Assembly: GCA_900541585.1 (NCBI GenBank)
Contig: UQKD01000002.1
Coordinates: 62,001 to 126,000, forward strand
DNA from: an uncultured Alistipes sp.
GTDB lineage: Bacteria > Bacteroidota > Bacteroidia > Bacteroidales > Rikenellaceae
DNA: 64,000 bases
Direction: 5' to 3'
In this document: in pieces, positions 43,895 through 51,850 of the stretch
How positions within the stretch are numbered: position 1 is the first letter of the stretch
Layout: every line of letters begins with the position of its first letter
Notes under the pieces: generated by a model
What the model saw: only the letters and a program-made list of their open reading frames with translations
Databases searched by the model: none
Told to the model about the DNA's origin: nothing
Translations under genes and position numbers: made by a program

Positions 43895-45373
43895 TTATTT
43901 TCCGGGCCGCAGGTGCGCCGCGAGTTCTTTGAGGTCATACACGCCGCCCAGCTGGACGTAGGCCAGCCAGACAACCGCCGCCGCCGCGCTTTTCGCCGCC
44001 AATGCCGCCGTCAGGGACGTTCCGGCCGGGAGCAGGTGGGTCAGGCCCGCGAGCGCGAGCGCGAGGATCGCCGTGAGCAGCAGCGGCGAAAGGAGACTTT
44101 TCCAGAAGGGTCCCCATTTCATCCGCAGGGTCAGGCAGAAGAGTGCGTGATAGCATTGCACGAAGTTGACGGCGAACGAGAGGCAGATGGCCCAGGCCAC
44201 GGCTTCGAGCGTCCCGAAGGCGAAGATGCCGGTGCAGATGGCCGTGACGTTGAGCGTGGCCGAAAACAGGCCGCAGATAAAGAGCATCCGCGTGGCGTTT
44301 GCGGCCTGGAAGATCGAACCCGAGGTTGACATCACGATCTGGATGCCGACCGAGAGGGCCAGGATGCGGAACGCCGCTACCGACGGCATCCACTGTCCGC
44401 CGAAGATGATCAGCACCAGCTCCTCGGCCGTGAACCACAGCACGGCCGACAGCGGCAGGCCGATGAAGGCCAGCAGGCGGATCACCTTCAGATAGGATTC
44501 GCCCAGCTTTTTCAGGTCGTCCTGCATGTGGGCGAAGATGGGGTGCATGACGGGCGAGATGACGAAGGCGATGTTTTGCAGCGGCATCATCATCAGGCGG
44601 TACGACTTGTCGTAATAGCCCAGGTCCGAGAGGCTCATGTAGCGTCCCATGAGCAGTTTGTCGAGGTTGCGGCTGAAGAAGTTGAGCAGCTGGAACGAGA
44701 ACTGGTAGGCCGAGAACGAGAAGACCTTCCGGATCGCTCCGCGCGAAGGCCGCAGGCGGATGCGGAGCGGGTACTCGCGGTAGTTGATCGCGAAGAGCAT
44801 CAGGCTCGAAAAGACGGGGTTGATCGTCAGGGCGTAGATGCCTGCCCCGGCGTAGGCCGCGGCGATGCCCGCGGCGCCTCCGACGACCTGCACGGCCAGC
44901 GAGCGCACGGCGGCGAAGCGGAAACGCTTGTCGCGCATCACCAGCGCGTTGGGGACGATGTTCGCCGTGGCGAAGAAGAGGTTCAGCGCGAGGATGCGGC
45001 AGATGTCGCGCAGTTGCGCCGAGTCGTCGTAGAACGAGGCGATCAGCCCCGAGGCGGCGAAGAAGAGCAGGGCGATGACGACTGCCGACCAGAGCGTGAG
45101 CGAGAAGATGCCGCCCAGGTCGCGGCGCGAGAGGTTCCGGTGCTGGATCACGGCCGGGCCGATGCCCAGGTCGCTGAAAATGGCGAAGAAGGCGATGATC
45201 ACCGTGGCGATGTTCACCACGCCGAACTCTTCGGGGGTGAACAGGCGCGCGAGCACCGCCGTCACGAGGATCGTCACCACGACCCCCGCATACTTGGCGA
45301 CGGAGGTGTAGAAAACGCCCGAGGCAAGCTCCCGGCCCACCGAATGCGGCTGTTTATCGTCGTTGTGCGTCAT
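43895..45373 (-). CDS. Wzx-type polysaccharide flippase (MOP superfamily)
   Basis: A 492-residue integral membrane protein with about 12-14 helices. Typical Wzx/PST features: GVFYTSVAKYAGVVVTILVTAV at the start, LARLFTPEEFGVVNIATV, and SRNLDKLLMGRYMSLSDLGYYDKSYRL, a motif shared by lipopolysaccharide-biosynthesis flippases. It should move the undecaprenyl-linked repeat unit across the inner membrane. I chose ATG at 45373 (MTHNDDKQ), overlapping the end of the upstream glycosyltransferase gene by 20 bp. The longer frame to 45469 adds low-complexity residues only. Confidence 0.9.
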   Translation of the reverse strand: MTHNDDKQPHSVGRELASGVFYTSVAKYAGVVVTILVTAVLARLFTPEEFGVVNIATVIIAFFAIFSDLGIGPAVIQHRNLSRRDLGGIFSLTLWSAVVIALLFFAASGLIASFYDDSAQLRDICRILALNLFFATANIVPNALVMRDKRFRFAAVRSLAVQVVGGAAGIAAAYAGAGIYALTINPVFSSLMLFAINYREYPLRIRLRPSRGAIRKVFSFSAYQFSFQLLNFFSRNLDKLLMGRYMSLSDLGYYDKSYRLMMMPLQNIAFVISPVMHPIFAHMQDDLKKLGESYLKVIRLLAFIGLPLSAVLWFTAEELVLIIFGGQWMPSVAAFRILALSVGIQIVMSTSGSIFQAANATRMLFICGLFSATLNVTAICTGIFAFGTLEAVAWAICLSFAVNFVQCYHALFCLTLRMKWGPFWKSLLSPLLLTAILALALAGLTHLLPAGTSLTAALAAKSAAAAVVWLAYVQLGGVYDLKELAAHLRPGK

Positions 45374-46442
45374 GCAATCGTTGGTAAATTCGTCCGTATG
45401 CCGCGGCGATCTGCGGCAGGCGGAGGTGTTCGCGGGCGTATTCGAGGTTCTCGCCGCCGTGTCCGGCATCGGCGAGCCGGGCCGCTTCGGCCAGCGCGCG
45501 GTCCACCGAAGCGGGATCCGCGGGGTCGAAGACCGGATTCCCGGTCGCGGCCAGCATTTCGCCGATATTTCCCGAATCCGGGCCTGCGACCACGCGTCCG
45601 AAAGCGAAAGCCTGGGGCACGTTGCCCGAGTTGAGGATGTCGGTGCGCTGGATGAAAACCACGTCGGCGGCCGTGAAGTAGGCCGGCAGGTCGGCGTCGG
45701 GAATCAGTCCTTCGGCCGAGGTGATGCGCATGCGGAACCGGTTTTCGGCCGCGTGTGCCGCATGGTACAACGTTTTCACGGCGAGGCGTTTCACTCCCCG
45801 GTGGTACGAGCCGTTGAGCGTGTAGGGCCACAGCCGGGGTGCGAGCAGGAATTTTCCGGCAAGAGGCAGCCGGCGAAACGCACGCCAGACCAGTTTCCGT
45901 TCCGAGGCGTGACGGAACGCCCCGAAGGCCAGCATCACGAAGGCATCGGCCGGAATCCCCAGTTTCCGCCGGGCCTCGCCGCGGTCGATGGGGGCGTACA
46001 GTCCTTCGTAGATGTGGTGCGGGATCACGGCGTGCAGCTGCTGCGAGGCGGGGTAGGCCGCAAGGAACTCCCGGCGGCTGTAATTGCCCAGATGCACCAC
46101 GGCGTCGGCGTTCTCCTCGGTCAGCCGGTAGGCTTCGGCCAGCTGCGCGTCGCCCTTGTGGGGACGGGTGTTGTGGCGGGTGTAGACGACGGGGATGCCC
46201 TTTTCGTGCAGCGTTTGGAACTGCTGGCGGAGCGCCGCGACCTGTTCCGCCGTCGGATAGCTCCATCCGAACAGCTCCTCGGGCCATTGGAGGTGGATGA
46301 CGTCGTAGGCTTCCGCATTGTTCCAGAACTCCCCGGCCGAGCACACGACTTCGAACCCGCAGGCGCGGATGCCCTCTGCGAGCAGGCGCACGAACGGGTT
46401 GTCGCTCAATCCCGAGGCTTTATAGACGATCAGTATTTTCAT
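45354..46442 (-). CDS. Glycosyltransferase, GT-B type
   Basis: A 362-residue protein starting MKILIVYKASGLSDNPFVRLL. Motifs of GT-B transferases: DVIHLQWPEELFGW, PVVYTRHNTRPHKGD, FGAFRHASERKLVW, and the donor-site stretch ILNSGNVPQAFAFGRVVAG followed by NIGEML. I chose ATG at 46442, as the residues from the upstream start at 46466 do not fit. It is 8 bp after the acyltransferase gene. Specificity unknown. Confidence 0.88.
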   Translation of the reverse strand: MKILIVYKASGLSDNPFVRLLAEGIRACGFEVVCSAGEFWNNAEAYDVIHLQWPEELFGWSYPTAEQVAALRQQFQTLHEKGIPVVYTRHNTRPHKGDAQLAEAYRLTEENADAVVHLGNYSRREFLAAYPASQQLHAVIPHHIYEGLYAPIDRGEARRKLGIPADAFVMLAFGAFRHASERKLVWRAFRRLPLAGKFLLAPRLWPYTLNGSYHRGVKRLAVKTLYHAAHAAENRFRMRITSAEGLIPDADLPAYFTAADVVFIQRTDILNSGNVPQAFAFGRVVAGPDSGNIGEMLAATGNPVFDPADPASVDRALAEAARLADAGHGGENLEYAREHLRLPQIAAAYGRIYQRLHDAQRR

Positions 46443-46450
46443 GGCCTGCT

Positions 46451-47056
46451 TCAAACCCGGACCCACTCTTTTTTATCGGAATCGTAGCGTTTCACGACCC
46501 GGGCCGGATTGCCCACGGCCACGCTGTACGGCGGGATGTCCTTGGTGACGACCGATCCGGCGCCGATCTGGCAGCGCTGGCCGATGGTGACGCCGGCCAG
46601 GATCGTCGAGTTGGTCCCCAGGTGGGTGTAGTCGCCGACCTTCACGGGCCGGAGCATCAGCGGCTGGAGGTTGGGGTCCGTCGTGACGTCCTCGTAGCCG
46701 TGGATGAGACCCTGCACCGAGACGTGCTGGCCCAGGAAGACGTGGCGGCCGATGTCGACCGGCCCGACCACCACCGAACCGATGCCCACGCGCGAACCTT
46801 CGCCGATCCGCACGTCGCCTGCGCCGTTGTTGACCACGGCGAAATCCTCGATCTGGGCGTTCTGCTCCAGCGTGAAGCGGTGCCAGGGGAAGACGTCGGC
46901 GCGGGCGTGCCGGCTGATTTTCGACCCCCGTCCCGCCGGGTGCAGCAGGGGGCGCAGTATCCTCACCCACCAACGCGGCCGCGGCCGCTTGGGCGAGGAG
47001 AGCATCCACAGCGCGAGGCGCCGCAGGCGGGGATTTCGTTTTATTGTTCCGATCAT
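46451..47056 (-). CDS. Left-handed beta-helix acyltransferase (WcaF/colanic-acid type)
   Basis: A 201-residue hexapeptide-repeat protein. Isoleucine-patch repeats run from about residue 70 to 185 (VRIGEGSRVGIGSVVVGP, HLGTNSTILAGVTIGQ, QIGAGSVVTKDIPPYSVAVG, NPARVVKRY), with the likely catalytic His in GLIHGYED. It probably O-acetylates a sugar of the polysaccharide. It lies between two glycosyltransferase genes, 19 bp after the GT4 gene. Confidence 0.9.
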   Translation of the reverse strand: MIGTIKRNPRLRRLALWMLSSPKRPRPRWWVRILRPLLHPAGRGSKISRHARADVFPWHRFTLEQNAQIEDFAVVNNGAGDVRIGEGSRVGIGSVVVGPVDIGRHVFLGQHVSVQGLIHGYEDVTTDPNLQPLMLRPVKVGDYTHLGTNSTILAGVTIGQRCQIGAGSVVTKDIPPYSVAVGNPARVVKRYDSDKKEWVRV

Positions 47057-47075
47057 TGTTTCTTCAGGTTACGGT

Positions 47076-48194
47076 TTACGGGACCAGTTCGCGGTAGAGC
47101 GACAGCAGTTTCTGCGCGGTCTGCTCCCAGGAGAACAGTTTCGCCCGGTCGAGTCCGTAGGCGATCTTTTCGGCCCGGAACGCCGCATCGGATTCGAGCC
47201 GCAGGAGGGCGTCGGCGATCTCCGCGGGCGAAGTCGGGTCGACGAGGATGGCCCCCTGGCCCGCGATCTCGGGGATGGCCGAGGTGTTCGACGTGACGAC
47301 GGGCGTCCCGCACGCCATCGCTTCGAGCTGCGGAATGCCGAAACTCTCGCGCAGCGAGGTGTAGAGGAACGCCGCCGCACCGTTGTAGACGGCCGCCAGG
47401 TCGTCGTTGGGGATATACCCCGGCAGACGGAGCATGTTTTCCAGATCGGGCGCTCCGATCCGTTGCAGGATGGATTTTGCCGCCTCGGGCGTGAGGTCGG
47501 CGATGAGCAGCGGCAGCGGGTGCGCCGAACGGCGCACGTATTCGGCGTAGGCGCGCAGCGTTCCCGGGGTGTTTTTCTTGGGGTCGGTGTTGCCCAGGAA
47601 AAAGAGGTATTCCGGGTCGGAAAGGTAACGTTGGGTGATTCCGGCCGTGTCGTCCATCGGCCGGAAGCGGGTGTTGTAGCCGTTGTGGATGGCCGTGATC
47701 CGTTCGGGGGCGAGACCGAGCGCCGTGCGGATGCGGTCGCATTCGAACTGCGACACGGTGATGATCTTGCGGCACTTGGGCAGGATGCGCGGCACTACGA
47801 GGCGGCGGTACTGCCGTCCGAGCGACTGGTAGAGCGATCGGTTGCGTGCGGCCTGTTTTTCGAGAAAGATGATGTCGTGGAGCGTCACCACGAGGGGCGT
47901 CGAACCCCACACCGGGGCGGTGTTGCTCGTGCAGTGCAGAAGGTCGGGCCGGATGCGCGCCACGGCCCGCGGCAAGGCCCACTGTTCCCACAGCGGGTAC
48001 GACGGGCAGCGGAGTGTGAGGATATGCACGTTGGGCGTCTCCTCCAGGCAGCGGTCGGGACCGTCGCCGACGAGGATGAAGTATTCGTTTTCGGTGTCGA
48101 GCCGTTGCAGGCAGCGGATGGTTTCGAGCGCCACGAAGTCCATGCCGTGTTTGTTGGGGCGGAAAATGCGCTGTGCTTCGATGGCTATTTTCAT
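47076..48194 (-). CDS. Glycosyltransferase family 4
   Basis: A 372-residue GT-B enzyme with a clear GT4 C-terminal domain: FLGNTDPKKNTPGTLRAY, LPGYIPNDDLAAVYNGA, and the donor-binding RESFGIPQLEAMACGTPVV with both Glu residues of the EX7E motif. The N-terminal half has LLHCTSNTAPVWG and VTLHDIIFLE, as in mannosyl- or rhamnosyltransferases of surface polysaccharides. The start overlaps the stop of the upstream GT2 gene by 4 bp. Confidence 0.92.
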   Translation of the reverse strand: MKIAIEAQRIFRPNKHGMDFVALETIRCLQRLDTENEYFILVGDGPDRCLEETPNVHILTLRCPSYPLWEQWALPRAVARIRPDLLHCTSNTAPVWGSTPLVVTLHDIIFLEKQAARNRSLYQSLGRQYRRLVVPRILPKCRKIITVSQFECDRIRTALGLAPERITAIHNGYNTRFRPMDDTAGITQRYLSDPEYLFFLGNTDPKKNTPGTLRAYAEYVRRSAHPLPLLIADLTPEAAKSILQRIGAPDLENMLRLPGYIPNDDLAAVYNGAAAFLYTSLRESFGIPQLEAMACGTPVVTSNTSAIPEIAGQGAILVDPTSPAEIADALLRLESDAAFRAEKIAYGLDRAKLFSWEQTAQKLLSLYRELVP

Positions 48195-49387
48195 GGGATC
48201 GAGTCGGTTTTTTCCGGGGCTGCGTCCGACGCTCCGGTGTGTCGGGTGTGGATGAACTTATCCTTGGTTCCGCCGAGGCGGAAGAGGTTTGCGGCGGTGA
48301 GCAGCACCAGTAGGGGAACCCGGCGCAGGGCGTGGCCGAGTTTGGCGTCGGTCTGCTCGTCGGGCAGGGCCATGGCCATCGCGAAGAGCAGCAGCAGCCA
48401 GGCCGCCCACCATTTGACCGATCCCCACGGGTCGAGGAAGGTCATCGCGACGGCCCACAGCGGAACCAGCCCGATGAGCAGCATCCGCGGCGGCAGACAC
48501 CATTGCACCAGCTTGTCCACATAGTCGTAGTTGCCCCGGAGCAGTGCGCCCGGGAGGTCCCGGAGGGCCGAGCCGAGGGCGTAGAACTGTGCCGCGATCC
48601 ACCGCCGCCGCTGGTTGTAGTAAGCCCCTTCGCCCTGCACCTTCTCGTCCAGCACCATGAGGTCGTCGAGGTAGTCGATGTAGATGCGCTGCCGCAGGAG
48701 CAGGGCTTCCAGTTCCTTGTCCTCGCCCGAGGTGCGGCATTTGCGGATGTTGTCGCGGAACCAGTCGTAGGCGAAGGCCATTCCCGAGCCGATCAGCGCT
48801 GACGAAAGTCCCAGCGCCACGTGGCCGCGGCGGAAAATCGAGTTGTTGATCTCCTCGCTGGCGGCGTCCAGCACCGCCGTGTCGCTGTCGCGGTTCTTGG
48901 CCGTGCGGTGGGCCTGCACCACCACCATGCCCGTGTCGAACACTTCGTTGAGGCGGGCGATGAAATCGGGTCCCACGAGGTTGTCGGCGTCGAGGATCGT
49001 GACGACATCGGCCGCGCCGGGTCCGAGTTGGTCCGTGGCTGCGGTCAGCGCCTTGGCCTTCGAGCTGTTCTCGAACATCACCACGATCACTGTCAGCGGC
49101 AGGCGGCGCAGTCCGGCGAGCGTTTCGGGCTTCAGCCGGTCGGCGATCACCGCCACGCGGTGCAGCCCTTCGGGATACTCTTGCGCCAGGGCCGCCTGTG
49201 CCGTGCGGAGGATCACCGCGTCGGCCTTGTAGGCGGGGATCAGCGTCACGAACCGCCGCTGTTTCCGCGCCGGGGGATAGTCGTCCGTGCGCCGCCGCAT
49301 CGAGAACGCCGCGAAGAGGAAGAGGTAGAGCACCGGCAGCAGCAGTGCGAGAACGAACAGCCAGTCTATGATGGTCAGCGCAATCAT
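48191..49387 (-). CDS. Glycosyltransferase family 2 with QxxRW motif, membrane protein
   Basis: A 398-residue GT2 enzyme. One N-terminal helix (IIDWLFVLALLLPVLYLFLFA), TLIPAYKADAVI, the substrate-binding SKAKALTAAT, the DXD-type ILDADNLVG, EDKELEALLL and NQRRRWIAAQF, a QxxRW-type motif found in processive transferases such as cellulose or hyaluronan synthases. Two or three C-terminal helices (LLIGLVPLWAVAMTFL, WWAAWLLLLFAMAMA). It is coupled by 4-bp overlaps to genes on both sides. Processivity is suggested, not shown. Confidence 0.9.
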   Translation of the reverse strand: MIALTIIDWLFVLALLLPVLYLFLFAAFSMRRRTDDYPPARKQRRFVTLIPAYKADAVILRTAQAALAQEYPEGLHRVAVIADRLKPETLAGLRRLPLTVIVVMFENSSKAKALTAATDQLGPGAADVVTILDADNLVGPDFIARLNEVFDTGMVVVQAHRTAKNRDSDTAVLDAASEEINNSIFRRGHVALGLSSALIGSGMAFAYDWFRDNIRKCRTSGEDKELEALLLRQRIYIDYLDDLMVLDEKVQGEGAYYNQRRRWIAAQFYALGSALRDLPGALLRGNYDYVDKLVQWCLPPRMLLIGLVPLWAVAMTFLDPWGSVKWWAAWLLLLFAMAMALPDEQTDAKLGHALRRVPLLVLLTAANLFRLGGTKDKFIHTRHTGASDAAPEKTDSIP

Positions 49388-50274
49388 TCTTTTCCGATTT
49401 TATGGCGCAAAAAATCCCGGCCGCCGCGCAGGACGGCCGCCGCGAGGTCCCGGCGTCCGCGGAGCAGGGCCGCGGCGACGCTTTTGGGAAGGGCCACGCC
49501 CAGTTGGTAGAGTATCGAGAGCCGCCGTTCCGTCCCGCGGCGGTTGCGGCGGGCGAACAGCAGGCGGTTGCGCGTGAGGTAATAGCTCCGCAGGGGGCTT
49601 TGTCGGCCCGTGGTGGCGCTCTCCTTGTGAAAAACGGTCGCCCGCGGGTCGTAGACGATCCTGTAACCCGCCTCGCGGATGCGCTCCGACCAATCCAGCT
49701 CCTCGTAGTAGAGGAAATACTCCTCGGGCATCGGTCCCGCTTTTTCGACCGCCTCGCGCCGCACCATCATCGCCGCGCCGTGGGCGTAGGGCGTCGTGTG
49801 CGGCGTGTCCCGGGAGCCGTCGTCGGGCTGTCCGAACCCGACGAGGGCGTTGCGCAGGGTAATGCGCGTCAGGGGTGTGTAGCCTGCGAACTGGATCGCC
49901 TGCGGGGGCGCCCAGAAGCGGATTTTGGGGCAGACGGCCCCGACCGAAGGATCGGCGTCGAGTGTCTCCGCGAGGTAATGCAGCGTGTCGTCCCCGACCT
50001 CCGTGTCGTTGTTGAGCAGCAGGAGGCGGTCGCCCGAGGCGGCCCGGATGCCGAGGTTGTTGCCGCCGGCGAAGCCGAGGTTCTCCGGACTTCGTATGGC
50101 TATTATTTCAGGATAGCGTTCTTGCAATTCCGTCGCTTCGTCGCGTTGCGATCCGTTGTCGACGACGACGATTTCGAGCGGCGTCGTGACGTGGCGGCGC
50201 AGCGAGTCGATCATCGCCGCGGTGAGAGCGAAGCCGTTGTAGTTGACCGATATGACCGATATGCGTGGTTTCAT
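49384..50274 (-). CDS. Glycosyltransferase family 2, rhamnosyltransferase-like
   Basis: A 296-residue soluble GT2 protein: ISVISVNYNGFALTAAMI, EIVVVDNGSQRDEA, SPENLGFAGGNNLGIRAASG, LLLLNNDTEVGD, then YAHGAAMMVRREAVEKAG, EEYFLYYEELDWSERIREA. This WbbL-like pattern is usual in O-antigen and exopolysaccharide clusters, often for rhamnose. It is 4 bp after the polymerase gene. Sugar specificity is an inference. Confidence 0.9.
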   Translation of the reverse strand: MKPRISVISVNYNGFALTAAMIDSLRRHVTTPLEIVVVDNGSQRDEATELQERYPEIIAIRSPENLGFAGGNNLGIRAASGDRLLLLNNDTEVGDDTLHYLAETLDADPSVGAVCPKIRFWAPPQAIQFAGYTPLTRITLRNALVGFGQPDDGSRDTPHTTPYAHGAAMMVRREAVEKAGPMPEEYFLYYEELDWSERIREAGYRIVYDPRATVFHKESATTGRQSPLRSYYLTRNRLLFARRNRRGTERRLSILYQLGVALPKSVAAALLRGRRDLAAAVLRGGRDFLRHKIGKE

Positions 50275-50278
50275 CTCC

Positions 50279-51817
50279 TTACTCTTTTGCCATTGCCGGC
50301 GGAAGCGCCGCCGCGCGGGGATTCACGGCCAGCAGGTTCTTCCGGGGAACCGTGTTCTGCGCCTTTCCGGCCTCCTCCAGCTCCTTGTCGAAATGCGGCG
50401 AGAGGAAGATGAAGGCCATGCTCATATAGATGATCGCTCCCGTGGGAATCTGGCCCAGCACCTCGTTGCCGTAGGACATCACCACCACGCCCGAGATGCC
50501 TGCGACGAGCGCCGCGACGAGTCCCCGCAGCTGGGCATTGCGCAGGCGGAAGATCACCAGCCAGGCGCCCCGTCCCAGCACGTAGAGCAGGATGCCGATG
50601 TGCAGCAGCAGTCCGACGATGCCCGTCTCGACCCAGATCATCACGAACCACGAGTCGGTGGGAACCTGCGACAGCGGGGCGTCCGGGGCGAAGACCTTGG
50701 CTTTGCCGCCTCCGTGTCCGAGACCCGCTCCGAACGGTTTTCCGCGCATCAGTTCGCGCAGCCGGGCCTGGTTCTCCAGGCGCACCTGGAACGAGGCGTC
50801 CTGGGTGTTGAAGGCGCTGCGGGCGCGGCGTATGATGGGGTTTCCCTGCCCGATGGTCGTGAAATTGAGGAAGATGAATGCCGCGATGATCAGCAAGACG
50901 CCCGCCACGACCATCCGGAAGTTGCGTGAGAGCACTACGAATACGGCGTATCCGGCGAAAGGTACGGCCAGTGCGCTGCGCGTTCCCGAGATCAGCATGC
51001 CATAGCACGCCGCGGCGGCCACCGCCAGCAGGTAGACCTTCATCCACGGGTTGCGGTAGTAGAGCGCGGAGATCGAGAAGACCACCATCGCCAGCCCCAT
51101 GCCCGCGCCGAAGTTCGCGGCGTCGCTGTACACCGAGAAGTAGCGCACGCCGGTGTAGATGATGTGCGTGACGGCGCCGCCCTCGACGAACAGCCAGTAG
51201 TTCTCGGCGGCGTTGAAGCCGGCGTATTTCTGGACGAGGGCCTTCAGCACGGCGATCAGCGTCAGCACCGACCATACGGCCAGCATGGCCTTCAGGTATT
51301 TGTAGCGGGCCATCGTGAGCTGCGTGAGCGCTACGACCAGGAAGAAATAGAAGGCCAGCGAACGGATGGCCATGGTCCACCCCTTGGGCGAGACGCTCTG
51401 GGGATTGAACAGTTCGAGTACGCAGTAGACCATCCAGATCGCCGCCGCGAGAGTCAGTCCCGTGCCGGCGCGCCGCCACTCGATCCGGTGGACGAGGGCC
51501 TGCAGCAGGAGTATCGCCAGGTTGAAGAACAGCGCGCCGTCGAGGATCAGCCCGACCGGCACGCCGTGGAGGAACTCCCGGCCGAGATACATGATGAAAT
51601 AGTTGAGCACCAGCATCCCGAGCATCGAGACCGCCGGGTTGCGGAGCGAGAACCACAGTGCGCAAAGCCCGATGGGGAGCATCGACACGGCCGCGCCCGC
51701 CGGCAGCCCGTAATGGGTGAAGGCGTAGGCGACGACGGCCACGCCTCCGGCCGCAATCAGTCCCAGGGCGATCCGGGGGACGCTCAGCGAGGCGGTTATG
51801 TTGCCGTAAAGCTCCAT
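50279..51817 (-). CDS. O-antigen ligase/polymerase-family membrane protein, probable Wzy
   Basis: A 512-residue protein with about 12 membrane helices and a Wzy_C/O-antigen-ligase domain: LISGTRSALAV, KPFGAGLGHGGG, and PTDSWFVMIWVETGIVGLLL with the large periplasmic loop in between (residues about 330-400). In an operon with a Wzx flippase and a chain-length protein, the natural role is polymerase of the repeat unit; lipid-A ligase is the alternative but no lipopolysaccharide core genes are nearby. It lies 33 bp downstream of the chain-length gene. Confidence 0.87.
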   Translation of the reverse strand: MELYGNITASLSVPRIALGLIAAGGVAVVAYAFTHYGLPAGAAVSMLPIGLCALWFSLRNPAVSMLGMLVLNYFIMYLGREFLHGVPVGLILDGALFFNLAILLLQALVHRIEWRRAGTGLTLAAAIWMVYCVLELFNPQSVSPKGWTMAIRSLAFYFFLVVALTQLTMARYKYLKAMLAVWSVLTLIAVLKALVQKYAGFNAAENYWLFVEGGAVTHIIYTGVRYFSVYSDAANFGAGMGLAMVVFSISALYYRNPWMKVYLLAVAAAACYGMLISGTRSALAVPFAGYAVFVVLSRNFRMVVAGVLLIIAAFIFLNFTTIGQGNPIIRRARSAFNTQDASFQVRLENQARLRELMRGKPFGAGLGHGGGKAKVFAPDAPLSQVPTDSWFVMIWVETGIVGLLLHIGILLYVLGRGAWLVIFRLRNAQLRGLVAALVAGISGVVVMSYGNEVLGQIPTGAIIYMSMAFIFLSPHFDKELEEAGKAQNTVPRKNLLAVNPRAAALPPAMAKE

Positions 51818-51850
51818 TTTCGATTGTTTTGCAGGATTGCGGACGACGGG

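Noticed and set aside
50279..51817. WaaL-type ligase attaching O-antigen to lipid A.
   Set aside because: The domain cannot distinguish ligase from polymerase, but a Wzx flippase and chain-length protein in the same operon favour Wzy. No core-oligosaccharide genes are nearby.
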